This document shows, piece by piece, positions 24,415 through 33,259 of a DNA stretch of 55,895 nucleotides. The position numbers and the translations under genes were made by a program. How positions within the stretch are numbered: position 1 is the first letter of the stretch; the number at the start of each line of letters is the position of its first letter. The DNA comes from TH5896 sp049578985 (lineage in GTDB: Archaea; Thermoproteota; Nitrososphaeria; Nitrososphaerales; Nitrososphaeraceae). The stretch spans positions 1-55,895 of the forward strand of contig JBAUMZ010000207.1 of assembly GCA_049578985.1 (NCBI GenBank), given 5' to 3'. A model generated the notes under the pieces. The model saw only the letters and a list, made by a program, of their open reading frames with translations, did not search any database and was not told the DNA's origin.

Positions 24415-24933
24415 CTAACTTTTTGGTGTAATATCCGAAATAATTTGTTCAATCTTATGCCGCAAAGCCTCCTTGACTTGACTATTATCAATCATGTTTA
24501 GCGGTTCCTTACAAGTACTACATTTGAAGAACTGTTCTACTGCAAGATCGAATTTGACATGTGAACAATCATTGTTCCCACAATGGTAGAATTCAGAGGA
24601 TTCTTCGTATTCAAGTCGCTTTTGTAACCGATCAAGGATTTTTTTCTTTTGATTATCGATAAAATTATCTACTTGATCCCTTTTCGCTCTCCATCTATAT
24701 ACGAACCATCCTTTCTTCTCGTCCTTTACACGAATGCCCGTGATCAATGCTTTCCCAAACATGTCATAAAGTACTTTTCGAATGATATTAATTCTAAGCC
24801 CTGTTAACCCTGCGATTTCCTCATCAGTTGCATCTTCTGAATGCAAGAGGGCACGTGCAACCTTTAGATATTCCTCACCTCCAATGAGTGCGGCAATCTT
24901 TACAAAAGAATCTTCACTATTGTCCTGATGCAT
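24415..24933 (-). CDS. tfe: Transcription factor TFE-alpha
   Basis: The 172-residue protein has the TFIIE-alpha winged helix (IGGEEYLKVARALLHSEDATDEEIAGLTGLRINIIRKVLYDMF), a coiled linker (YRWRAKRDQVDNFIDNQKKKILDRLQKRLEYE), and a zinc ribbon with C-x4/5-C and C-x2-C (YHCGNNDCSHV and FFKCSTCKEPL). It binds the polymerase clamp and aids open-complex formation together with TFE-beta at 22162-22614. Length and domain order are standard. Confidence 0.95.
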   Translation of the reverse strand: MHQDNSEDSFVKIAALIGGEEYLKVARALLHSEDATDEEIAGLTGLRINIIRKVLYDMFGKALITGIRVKDEKKGWFVYRWRAKRDQVDNFIDNQKKKILDRLQKRLEYEESSEFYHCGNNDCSHVKFDLAVEQFFKCSTCKEPLNMIDNSQVKEALRHKIEQIISDITPKS

Positions 24934-25176
24934 TTGTTCTATATCATCAATTTTTAGATATATAGTTACCTACAGATGAATGAAAGTGAATACTTAATAT
25001 CAAAGTTCAAAATAATTTGAGTTGGGGAGGGTACAAAAGTTCAAATTATTTCTTCCCAAACATTCATCCGATTTGTTTGAGATAAACGAATTTTACCATA
25101 TCCCACCTGATCGAATTCTTACTAAACTCGAAATAATCCGCTGGTACCATTATGAGGGACTGGTTCCAGGGCCAAA

Positions 25177-26544
25177 CTAAAGAGACCACTGGTGAAAGCC
25201 TCTACTATATCTCTTCTGATTGTTATATCGACTTTCTCCCCTTCCTCGGTACCGAGAGTTGCTCATCTCATTGTTATACTTCCTTCGACCATACTGATTT
25301 TCTTGCCTATCTCGATAACCGTTAGAAGGCCTGTACGACCTACCCCTCGAATAAGAGGGGCGATGAGTCCTACCTTCGTACACAGGGACTTCTATCCCTA
25401 GTTCAAAATTCAACTTGCGGATGGGCTGGTCTGTTCGATTGATAATTCTCTGAAAGTCTTCTAATCTTTCCACAGAAACTAAGGAGACAGCCTTGCCAGT
25501 GCCCCCTGCTCGAGCTGTTCTACCGATGCGATGGAAATAAATCAATGGATCTTCAGGGACATCATAATTTACCACATGACTAACTGCAGGGATGTCGATA
25601 CCTCGAGCTGCTATGTCCGTAGCGACAAGTATATCTTCCTTTGCCGCCTTGAATCTATACATTGCCACTTCTCGCTGCTTTTGTGACAAATCTCCATGTA
25701 TAGAGATGGCCTTAAAGCCTGCATATTTCAGATCATTAGCCAATCTATGGGTTCGTTGTTTTGTAGCAGCAAATACGATCATCTGTTTTTTACTTTCATT
25801 TTTGATCAACTCACAAAGATGCTTAAATTTCTGCCGTTCCTGAGTAACCAGATATGACTGATCGATTGTATCGAGGCTGATTTCTTCTTCGTTAAGTAGA
25901 ACTTGTTTGGGATTGGTCATATATTCTTCCGCAAGGCGAAGGATTTCAGGAGGCATTGTGGCAGAGAAGAGACAGGTCTGATGCTTTTCGCTTGTATAGA
26001 AAAGAATGAACCTGATATCATCAATAAAACCCATATCTAGCATTCTATCGGCCTCGTCAAGTACGACGTGACTTACCTTGTCCAGCTCAATGGTCCCTCT
26101 TTTCAAATGGTCAATGAGTCTGCCAGGAGTAGCAACGACCACCTGAGCTCCTCTCTCCAATCGTGATTGCTGCTGACCGATGCTTACTCCTCCAAAAACG
26201 GATACCACACGAATTGAAATATACTTCGAATATTTTGTAATCTCATGGGTTACTTGAACTGCGAGTTCCCGCGTGGGTACCAGTATCAAAAATTGTACCG
26301 GACCGTTACTTTTCAGACGTGATAACACTGGCAGACAGAAAGCTGCCGTTTTACCCGTTCCAGTATGTGCCTGACCAATTACATCATGCCCTTGCAAAAT
26401 AAATGGTATTGATGCTTCTTGAATAGGAAATGGCCTGGCGAAGCCTATTTCTTCCAATGCCCTAGTTAAAGGTGGGCTTACTCCTAATTCTTCAAATGTA
26501 GCTTTCAATCTTTTTTTCACTAATCTTTTTCTGCACAAATGCAC
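25177..26544 (-). CDS. DEAD-box RNA helicase with Arg/Gly/Tyr-rich tail
   Basis: All core motifs appear in order: Q motif (PFPIQEASIP), I AHTGTGKTA, Ia PTRELA, Ib TPGR, II DEAD, III SAT, IV-VI including VATDIAARGID and HRIGRTARAGG. The C-terminal 75 residues are rich in Arg, Gly, Tyr, Ser and Asn (RPSYSRGRSYRPSNGYRDRQ in part), an RNA-binding tail as in cold-shock helicases. It unwinds RNA duplexes in the cytoplasm. Starts are ambiguous: GTG 26544, TTG 26538 or GTG 26520 all precede the conserved 'FEELGVSPPL'. Confidence 0.95.
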   Translation of the reverse strand: MHLCRKRLVKKRLKATFEELGVSPPLTRALEEIGFARPFPIQEASIPFILQGHDVIGQAHTGTGKTAAFCLPVLSRLKSNGPVQFLILVPTRELAVQVTHEITKYSKYISIRVVSVFGGVSIGQQQSRLERGAQVVVATPGRLIDHLKRGTIELDKVSHVVLDEADRMLDMGFIDDIRFILFYTSEKHQTCLFSATMPPEILRLAEEYMTNPKQVLLNEEEISLDTIDQSYLVTQERQKFKHLCELIKNESKKQMIVFAATKQRTHRLANDLKYAGFKAISIHGDLSQKQREVAMYRFKAAKEDILVATDIAARGIDIPAVSHVVNYDVPEDPLIYFHRIGRTARAGGTGKAVSLVSVERLEDFQRIINRTDQPIRKLNFELGIEVPVYEGRTHRPSYSRGRSYRPSNGYRDRQENQYGRRKYNNEMSNSRYRGRGESRYNNQKRYSRGFHQWSL

Positions 26545-26739
26545 GGAAGAAATGATAAGTAGTATTCCAATACTTGACAGATCTGCCGCTGCCTTTGACG
26601 AAAGATATTAGAAAGCACGGAAATATAAGGGATACGGAAGCTAATCCGATGTGAATCAAGGATACCTATATAATTTGTTCAACTAAGTATTGGAGCATAA
26701 TACAAGTTTTTTTATATTCAAACCCACCAATACTTATCC

Positions 26740-27561
26740 ATGCTAAGCGAAACTCCCAGAAACGAGTACCAAGATAAGAAACTTCGCGGATCCGGAGGAT
26801 ATGTTCTAGCTAAAATAACGGATGAAGAACAGAGAAAGGGTAACCTAGGAGGCCCTGAGCTTTTCCTAGCAGGTGTGGGAAGACTAGATGAAAATAGGCT
26901 CTTGAAACATTATTGTAACAAATGTGAAGTGCAATTTGATGGTCCACCGTCTATTGTCTATGATAACCCAAACGAGGATCTAGGGGAAGGAGTGATCTTA
27001 GAAGAGAAAGGTGAATACAAATGCAAGAAATGCAAGAACACGATTGCACAGTACCGCAAGTTTCGATCTCCCCAGAATGAAAAGGCAGTTCAAGGCGATA
27101 CATCGTCTATCATTCACCAGGGAGTAAGTCAACAAATTTCCTCGACAAAGCCGGAGGAAACTTCGGGAGCGTCTGCAGCTGGCTCAAAGCATGAAATACA
27201 TAATGCCTTAGTTGACGGTGAATTTCTCCCAATTCGCTCACTAATCGAAATGCCAGCTTATGACTCAGAAGCAATGCTAATTGGAAATATAAAGGAAATC
27301 GGGCTTCGAAGGCTAAAGAATGGAACAGTCGATGTAAGCATCATAGTCAGTAATCAATTAAGGGATAAAGACACCAAATCTTCTGAAATCCTATGGTCAA
27401 AGATATCTAAGATTGGTGACATTGTGCTAATTAACGAGAATCGCTCCAATGTTGAGTCCGACTCGCGTAATGGTTCTACTGCGGTCGAGAAGTGTAAGGC
27501 ATGCGGCTACACAAATGAAGGCGGCTCAAAGTATTGTGAAGAGTGCGGATCGAAATTGTGA
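26740..27561 (+). CDS. Zinc-ribbon protein with PRC-barrel-like domain
   Basis: In this 273-residue protein, an N-terminal zinc site has C59-x2-C62 and C95-x2-C98. A Ser/Gln/Thr-rich linker follows (about 105-160). Residues about 165-240 look like a PRC-barrel: MPAYDSEAMLIGNIKEIGLRRLKNGTVDVSIIV, then ILWSKISKIGDIVLI. The C-terminus is a second zinc ribbon, C252-x2-C255 and C266-x2-C269. PRC-barrels occur in RNA-maturation proteins and photosynthetic reaction centres; combined with zinc ribbons, an RNA- or ribosome-related role is plausible but unproven. It is convergent with guaA. Confidence 0.72.
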   Translation: MLSETPRNEYQDKKLRGSGGYVLAKITDEEQRKGNLGGPELFLAGVGRLDENRLLKHYCNKCEVQFDGPPSIVYDNPNEDLGEGVILEEKGEYKCKKCKNTIAQYRKFRSPQNEKAVQGDTSSIIHQGVSQQISSTKPEETSGASAAGSKHEIHNALVDGEFLPIRSLIEMPAYDSEAMLIGNIKEIGLRRLKNGTVDVSIIVSNQLRDKDTKSSEILWSKISKIGDIVLINENRSNVESDSRNGSTAVEKCKACGYTNEGGSKYCEECGSKL

Positions 27562-27631
27562 GGCTACATGTTTCTAATCGAAGGGATTATGGAAGAGATC
27601 ACTTCTTACAGTTCACCAATTGCAATAGATC

Positions 27632-29164
27632 TTACTGAGGTTCAATTGTAGCTGGGGGCTTGCTCGACACGGCGTAAGTCACCCAAGTTACTCCTTCTAC
27701 CTCATTGCCTATTCGATTGCTAATTTTTCCGATAACATCATGAGGTAATCGCACCCAATCAGCCGTCATTGCATCAACAGAATCGACAACCCTTATTATT
27801 GCAATGTGTCCATAGAGCCTTCCGTCACCAATTACACCTACCGCCTTATCATCGCCTACCGCCACATACGCTTGCCAGACTTTATCGTACCAGCCTTCGG
27901 CCATCAATTCATCTTCTACTATCTTGCTAGATTCTCTGGCTATACGAATTTTCTCATGATTCACCTCGCCTATAATTCTGACAGCTAAGCCAGGTCCAGG
28001 AAAAGGATGCCTCTTCAATAATTCCGCAGGGACACCAAGAGCCGCTGCAAGCCTCTTCACTTCATCCTTATAGAGTGTACTCAGTGGTTCAATAACCTTT
28101 AGATTAAGCCACTTAGGCAATCCCTTCACGTTGTGATGACTTTTGATAACGGATGCTGGGCCGTGAGACACCCCACTTTCAATGATATCAGGGTAAAGAG
28201 TTCCTTGCGCCAGCCATTGAAAAGGACCGTGTTCAGATGCGACATCACTAAAAACTCGAGCAAATTCGTCGCCTATTATCATCCTTTTTTCCTCAGGATC
28301 TGTGATTCCGCTTAATCTTGTGATGAATCGCTCTGATGCATTGACTACTATTAGCGGTATATTTAGAACTCGTTCAAAGGTTTGAACCACTAACTCCTCT
28401 TCTCCAACTCTTAGCAAACCATGATTGACAAATATACACCGAAGGTTGTTTCCGACCGCTCTATGTAATAAAACCGCTACAGTGGTCGAATCAATTCCTC
28501 CGCTAACGGCGCATAATACTCTATTATTCCCTACGCTTTTCCGGATCTCTGAAATAATTCTTTCTAAGTAATCTTTCATGTTCCAGGTAGCCGCTGCCCC
28601 GCTTATTTGAAATGAAAAATTCTTGAGAATCTCTGTCCCCCTTTCCGTGTGCACCACCTCAGGGTGGAACTGTATTCCAAATAGCTTCTTGTTTCTATTA
28701 ACGATCGCCGCTGACGAAGAGCTATCGGTATGAGCCAGAACGTCGAAATCATTTGGGATTAATTCAGCGGTGTCGCTATGGCTCATCCAACATCTTATGT
28801 TACCATCTATGTTACTAAAAAGGTCGTCATGGTCATCAATTACAAGGTTCGAACTACCGTACTCACGGACAGTAGATTTTCTTACCCTTCCCCCAAATCT
28901 GTCAACAATTAATTGATGTCCATAACAAATTCCCAAGATAGGTATTCCTAGGTCAAAAATACCGTAGTCGGGCCTAGGAGACCCTTCAACATATATACTA
29001 GCCGGACCGCCCGAGAAAATTATTCCCTTAGGTTTTATTTCCCCAAGCACCTTCGCAGGAGTATCATGAGGCAACAACTCGCAGTATACATTTGCTTCCC
29101 TTAACCTCCTGCAAATTAAATGGCTATACTGCGAGCCGAAATCGAGGACTACTATTCTATCCAT
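27632..29164 (-). CDS. guaA: GMP synthase (glutamine-hydrolysing)
   Basis: The 510-residue single-chain enzyme has a class I glutamine amidotransferase domain (VLDFGSQYSHLICRRLRE, catalytic Cys in LGICYGHQ, and FHPEV with the His-Glu pair) and an ATP pyrophosphatase domain with the SGGIDSTT motif, ending with the dimerisation domain (ends SSKPPATIEPQ, where PPATIEWE is usual). It converts XMP to GMP. Many archaea split this into two genes; here it is fused as in bacteria. The last residue is shifted from the usual E to a short '-PQ' end. A thaumarchaeal gene of unknown function lies 3 bases upstream in the same operon. Confidence 0.97.
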   Translation of the reverse strand: MDRIVVLDFGSQYSHLICRRLREANVYCELLPHDTPAKVLGEIKPKGIIFSGGPASIYVEGSPRPDYGIFDLGIPILGICYGHQLIVDRFGGRVRKSTVREYGSSNLVIDDHDDLFSNIDGNIRCWMSHSDTAELIPNDFDVLAHTDSSSSAAIVNRNKKLFGIQFHPEVVHTERGTEILKNFSFQISGAAATWNMKDYLERIISEIRKSVGNNRVLCAVSGGIDSTTVAVLLHRAVGNNLRCIFVNHGLLRVGEEELVVQTFERVLNIPLIVVNASERFITRLSGITDPEEKRMIIGDEFARVFSDVASEHGPFQWLAQGTLYPDIIESGVSHGPASVIKSHHNVKGLPKWLNLKVIEPLSTLYKDEVKRLAAALGVPAELLKRHPFPGPGLAVRIIGEVNHEKIRIARESSKIVEDELMAEGWYDKVWQAYVAVGDDKAVGVIGDGRLYGHIAIIRVVDSVDAMTADWVRLPHDVIGKISNRIGNEVEGVTWVTYAVSSKPPATIEPQ

Positions 29165-29167
29165 GAT

Positions 29168-29914
29168 TCATCGTGAGCCTTTTTCAATCATACGACTAAA
29201 AACCCAAGCGCATGTATTGAATATTTCATTGAGTCGTTCCTTCTCCCTGTAATTGTTGATCCTTATCTTACATATCATATTGCTTTCATTTTCTTCCACA
29301 ATATACGTTAAAGATTCTGACTCTTTAATCTGCAAATTACGAGCCTTTTCTTCATCTTTAACCTTCATACCATCGAGAATTCTTCCCAAGAAAAAGGATC
29401 GGAACGGGGCAGTGTTGGTACTTAGAAAGATATTCTCAGCAGGAACGATATCTACAAAATGAGTAGTAAACTCAGCATTAGCAAGAAGGAGATTATCTCG
29501 CGCTCTATGAAGTTCTTTAGTTTCTTTAATTTGAGATCTTGATGGATCGGAAGCTGTTGGACTAGATTCGTTCACTCTATGTACTATGTCAGTTGCAGCA
29601 GTTTGAATATTAGGGTCTCCGATATTTGAGGCTATAGTTTGCTTTGATTCAGGATGGCTTGAGATGCCATGGGGCTCAGATGGGGAAAATTGATTTGTCG
29701 GATTCGATTGGAGCGCATAAGTATCCTTCAAACTAGATGCTGCCTTGAAACTTCCTAACTTAAGCATGCTATCGACGAGGGACAGAGTCGCGCGTAAGTT
29801 TTCAATCTCCTCATGCTTGTCAGAAATCAGCTTGACAAGCCATTCACGGATCTCAGCAGCTCGCTTGATTTCATCGTCAGAATAGCTAGATGACAATTCA
29901 ATTTGAATTGACAT
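29168..29914 (-). CDS. Unknown protein co-transcribed with guaA
   Basis: The 248-residue soluble protein ends 3 bases before guaA begins. Its first 45 residues are a predicted coiled coil (IKRAAEIREWLVKLISDKHEEIENLRATLSLVDSMLK). Residues 70-130 are Ser/Pro/Asn-rich and probably disordered. The conserved-looking C-terminal domain (about 135-248) has alternating strands and helices (FFLGRILDGMKVKDEEKARN and KIRINNYREKERLNEIFNTCAWVFSRMIEKG). No motif I can name. The tight spacing with guaA indicates co-expression, but not a role in purine synthesis. Confidence 0.75.
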   Translation of the reverse strand: MSIQIELSSSYSDDEIKRAAEIREWLVKLISDKHEEIENLRATLSLVDSMLKLGSFKAASSLKDTYALQSNPTNQFSPSEPHGISSHPESKQTIASNIGDPNIQTAATDIVHRVNESSPTASDPSRSQIKETKELHRARDNLLLANAEFTTHFVDIVPAENIFLSTNTAPFRSFFLGRILDGMKVKDEEKARNLQIKESESLTYIVEENESNMICKIRINNYREKERLNEIFNTCAWVFSRMIEKGSR

Positions 29915-30074
29915 GAAAGATATAATAGTTTTTCAGAGGTCAAGTATCAATTCTTAGCTCCTACCTCTGGATGGGTGAACCAAACCCACCAGCGTTAAAC
30001 CGAGCTTATAACCTAAGTTAAGGCTCCGCTAGTGAGATTGCTTCGAAGTATCATCGGAGCTATTCTTTCATATG

Positions 30075-30809
30075 TTATGTAGAAGTCGGTTTAAGATAAG
30101 CAAATCCTTTAATGGGATTTATCGAGGTATCAAATAGCTCTGATCGTGTTCTAACTGCCAACATAGCTAGTAACCTTTTTGCTACTTTCATCTTTGCCTT
30201 TTTTAATTCTAAATCCTGTACCGTACTCTTTGAATAATATTTCCCGATCTCGTTTCCTAAATCCATACCAACAAGGATTATTTGACTCGCCCCCAATTCC
30301 TCAGCAAGAAATACAGATCGATCACCATCGGTGAATCCACCGAAGTTGTACACATTATTTACAGGCATTACCTGAGTAGAGCCTATGACGTGTCTAAGTT
30401 TGGGCACTAATTTAGTCATGAGTGAAATGTTATCTCCGTGAGCGTGGACTACCATTATTGCTCCTAGCATGTCAGCTTTCTTGAGAAATAATTGATTCCC
30501 GTCCAAGTCTGTCACAACAACGTCCGGTTTGATCCTGTGTTCTAAAACTGCTTGAACTGCTCCATTAGCCACAATTTTCGTGAAATTTCGGTTTCTCTTG
30601 ATATATGGGATGCTAGCTTCGAGATTGGTCCCTGCTCCTATTACCATGACCTTTTTTCCGTGAATTTTCTTTCTTAGCAACTTGAGATCTAATGCCTTTC
30701 TACGGGTCATATAAGATAGAACTTTTGCAGCTTCTTGGTCCTTCTCGGTGCTATAGCCAAATTGTTCCCTGATTTCCTGATAATAAGGAAACCATTCGAT
30801 AAACTCCAC
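30075..30809 (-). CDS. mptE: 6-hydroxymethylpterin pyrophosphokinase MptE-like (DUF115)
   Basis: The 244-residue protein has the DUF115 pattern: KVMVIGAGTNLEASIPYI (nucleotide loop), IVANGAVQAVLEHRIKPDVVVTDLDGN (the D-V-V-V-T-D-L-D-G core), MVVHAHGDN, and GFTDGDRSVFLAEELGASQIILVGMDLG. In Methanocaldococcus, MptE phosphorylates 6-hydroxymethyl-7,8-dihydropterin for methanopterin. Thaumarchaea need an analogous pterin cofactor for C1 transfer. A paralogous DUF115 function is possible, but the match to the archaeal single-domain form is close in motifs and length. Confidence 0.88.
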   Translation of the reverse strand: MEFIEWFPYYQEIREQFGYSTEKDQEAAKVLSYMTRRKALDLKLLRKKIHGKKVMVIGAGTNLEASIPYIKRNRNFTKIVANGAVQAVLEHRIKPDVVVTDLDGNQLFLKKADMLGAIMVVHAHGDNISLMTKLVPKLRHVIGSTQVMPVNNVYNFGGFTDGDRSVFLAEELGASQIILVGMDLGNEIGKYYSKSTVQDLELKKAKMKVAKRLLAMLAVRTRSELFDTSINPIKGFAYLKPTST

Positions 30810-30972
30810 GGTTAACGTTGTAAAGAAGTTACTAATAGGTTATTTGTTCGTGTGACGAACATAGATACTCTCGCCACAAACATCGGTTTATGACAACCGA
30901 ATAATTTGTTCCCCTGTAACAATTATAACTTTCTAATACGAAATATCTCTTATAACTTTGACAATTGAAAAA

Positions 30973-31596
30973 ATGACACCAACACCTAGCTTTCCGGGCG
31001 ATCAGATTGCGTTTATAGAAGAGTTTGAGAGCGGCAAGAACACGTACGTCGACGATGGTAGTATTCGATCCAGCACGGTTGGACGCAAAGTGTACGATTT
31101 TAAGAGACGTATAGTAAGGATTGAGCAAAAAAATACTCCGAAGTTGCCAAAAATAGGAGATATTATTGTTGGATATATTGATATGCTCTTCGGTAGCATG
31201 ATATCGGTAAGAATTTTATATATTAATGATGTAAAATCCGTCTCGGGATTTTCTGCCATTTCAACCACCAAGGGCATTTCTCTTTCAGGTGCACAAGGAG
31301 GATGGTCGAGGGAAAGAGGAGATCGTAGGTCAAGAATCACATTTAGGGTAGGAGACATTATAAGAGGAAGAGTAGTAAGCCTTCTCAATTCGAATATTCA
31401 CATCACTATCGCAGAGAAGGATTTTGGTGTAGTCTATACATTGTGCCACAATTGTGGAGGAAACACAGTGAGAGTGAACAATGCAGTGAAATGTGTAGAA
31501 TGCGGGACCTATGAAGAGAGAAAATTGACGTCAGACTATGGAAAAGAGACTTTTAGTATAATTCACAACGGCAAGACGTTAAATGGTGGTAAATAA
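30973..31596 (+). CDS. csl4: Exosome RNA-binding subunit Csl4
   Basis: The protein has the Csl4 domain order: an N-terminal strand domain (TPSFPGDQIAFIEEFESGKNTYVDD), a central S1 RNA-binding domain (GDIIVGYIDMLFGSMISVRILY and FRVGDIIRGRVVSLL), and a C-terminal zinc ribbon C-x2-C...C-x2-C (CHNCGGN, CVECGT). It caps the RNA-degrading ring made by Rrp41-Rrp42, which are encoded 4-5 kb away. An in-frame TTG at 30958 is an alternative start; ATG 30973 places SFPGD as in other Csl4. It overlaps pheA by 14 bases. Confidence 0.95.
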   Translation: MTPTPSFPGDQIAFIEEFESGKNTYVDDGSIRSSTVGRKVYDFKRRIVRIEQKNTPKLPKIGDIIVGYIDMLFGSMISVRILYINDVKSVSGFSAISTTKGISLSGAQGGWSRERGDRRSRITFRVGDIIRGRVVSLLNSNIHITIAEKDFGVVYTLCHNCGGNTVRVNNAVKCVECGTYEERKLTSDYGKETFSIIHNGKTLNGGK

Positions 31597-32416
31597 GGTC
31601 GCTTTTCAAGGTGAGAGAGGCGCATATAGTGAGCTTGCTGTCATTCATTTCTTCCCAAACTCTACGCCCATTCCGGTGCAATCATTTCAAGAAGTAATCG
31701 AGACGCTGTTATCAGGTCTGTGCAACTACGCGGTAGTACCTATCGAAAACTCAATTGAGGGAAGTGTAAATGAAGTATATGATTTACTATTGCAATCGAA
31801 CTTGTACATTGTAGGAGAGACTTATCAAAGAATACACCATTGTCTTATTGCGATAAAAGGAAACGATCTGGGTTCATTAAGGGAAATTTATTCGCACCCC
31901 CAGGCTCTGGCGCAATGTAGGCATTACATAAAAGAGAAGAAACTTCTCCCTATGCCAGTATATGACACCGCGGGCGCAGTGAAGATGATCAAGGAAGGTC
32001 AAAATAAAAGAGCAGCGGCAATCGCAAGCAAGCGTGCCGCCGAAATCTATGGAATGGAGATTTTGGACATTGGAATAGAAGATAGGAAAAGCAATTTTAC
32101 AAGATTTTATGTACTATCAAGAGAGCCTGCAAATACGAAGCCATCAGGGAATGATGGAACATCCATCATTTTCTCTGTCAAACATGCACCAGGATCGTTA
32201 GTGAAGATCTTGTCTGAATTCGCAAGAAGAGAGATCAACCTTACTAAGATCGAATCACGTCCAACCAAAGAAACCCCTTGGGAGTACAATTTCTTTACCG
32301 ACTTTGAGGGACATGTTCTTGACTCAAAAGTTAGAGATGTTTTGAAAGTCATAGAACCAAAGACAGCCTTCGTTAAGATTCTCGGCTCGTATAAGAAGGG
32401 AACGACTGATAGGTAA
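31583..32416 (+). CDS. pheA: Prephenate dehydratase
   Basis: The 277-residue protein opens with VAFQGERGAYSELAVIHFF, the dehydratase signature, followed by YAVVPIENSIEGSVNEVYDLL and the ESRPTKETPWEYNFFTDFEGH segment of the regulatory ACT domain. SNFTRFYVLS contains the T-R-F catalytic motif. It converts prephenate to phenylpyruvate in phenylalanine synthesis, with feedback by phenylalanine through the ACT domain. It starts inside the end of csl4 and so is probably translated with it. Confidence 0.96.
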   Translation: MVVNKVAFQGERGAYSELAVIHFFPNSTPIPVQSFQEVIETLLSGLCNYAVVPIENSIEGSVNEVYDLLLQSNLYIVGETYQRIHHCLIAIKGNDLGSLREIYSHPQALAQCRHYIKEKKLLPMPVYDTAGAVKMIKEGQNKRAAAIASKRAAEIYGMEILDIGIEDRKSNFTRFYVLSREPANTKPSGNDGTSIIFSVKHAPGSLVKILSEFARREINLTKIESRPTKETPWEYNFFTDFEGHVLDSKVRDVLKVIEPKTAFVKILGSYKKGTTDR

Positions 32417-32427
32417 CATTAAGTATT

Positions 32428-32895
32428 TCAGTGAAGTTTCGCTCGCAAACCAAGACCCAGTACTATGATTCCAGTTACTATAAGCATAAGCTGTCCGCCT
32501 AAAGCTATCTGACTGCCTTTTGTGAAGGCATTGCCAGCTATGCTCAAATCAGAACTTCCCAAGTTCTCTATGGATATTAAGTACTGTCCGTCCGTCTGAG
32601 CTGTAAAGTTATACTGAAAGTTAGCAGTGTTGTTTACCGACCTAATTACCTCGTTTTCAGGATCCACAATTTCAATGCTTGAATTAGATCCTGTGACAGA
32701 TAACAATACAGAATTACCCACATTCATGTTAGGAGTTAGTGTGTCACTCTCACCTGCTTCAACTGTTCCATTCAGAGATACCGGAATCGGAGTTAGTGTA
32801 TAAAGTGCTGATGCCGAGCCGATGACAATAAAAGAAACTCCTGCGCCAAGCAAGATATAGAAGATCCTCGACTTCGACGCGAACGAACCTCTCAT
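32428..32895 (-). CDS. Membrane protein with extracytoplasmic beta-sandwich
   Basis: The 155-residue protein has an N-terminal signal-anchor (FYILLGAGVSFIVIGSASALYTL, residues about 11-33), an outer domain of about 90 residues with C2/emp24-like strands (TLTPNMNVGNSVLLSVTGSNSSIEIVDPENEVIRSVNNT and TAQTDGQYLISIENLGSSDLSI), and a C-terminal helix (LMLIVTGIIVLGLGLRA). Potential N-glycosylation sites (NGT, NSS, NNT, NFT) are frequent in the outer domain. Convergent with pheA. Function unknown. Confidence 0.72.
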   Translation of the reverse strand: MRGSFASKSRIFYILLGAGVSFIVIGSASALYTLTPIPVSLNGTVEAGESDTLTPNMNVGNSVLLSVTGSNSSIEIVDPENEVIRSVNNTANFQYNFTAQTDGQYLISIENLGSSDLSIAGNAFTKGSQIALGGQLMLIVTGIIVLGLGLRAKLH

Positions 32896-33259
32896 GTATC
32901 AAGTGGAGTGAAGAGGAGCTATAAATACATCATTCTGAATCCTTGCAACATTGTTGTTGTTCCAACCCGGATGCGTTGCTATCAAGATGCGGTGGAGGGC
33001 AACTTCAAAGAAAGGGATACATCATGTTTTATAAGTTCAATCCCATGTTAGAATGGCTTCATTTAGTTCGACAAATACCCTAACCTATAATAATGGAAAA
33101 TGGCCCTCATACAGAGTGCTACTATAGATTAGTAACAATCTAAGAGTAGAGATAGCCACAGCTATTGGTTTACTTCACTGATAAATGGGCTGACTAATGA
33201 GCGCTGTTCAGTTAACGATAGAGCTATAGCTAGCAACATCATACTTTCTCACAATGGAA
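32896..33259. other. Gene-free interval of 364 bases
   Basis: Apart from the TATA box for the membrane protein gene (32920-32927), I see no coding frame, RNA gene or repeat in this interval. Confidence 0.5.
32920..32927 (-). promoter_or_regulatory. TATA box of the membrane protein gene at 32895
   Basis: TATAAATA on the forward strand (TATTTATA read on the gene's strand) is centred 29 bases before ATG 32895, predicting a leaderless mRNA. Confidence 0.5.
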
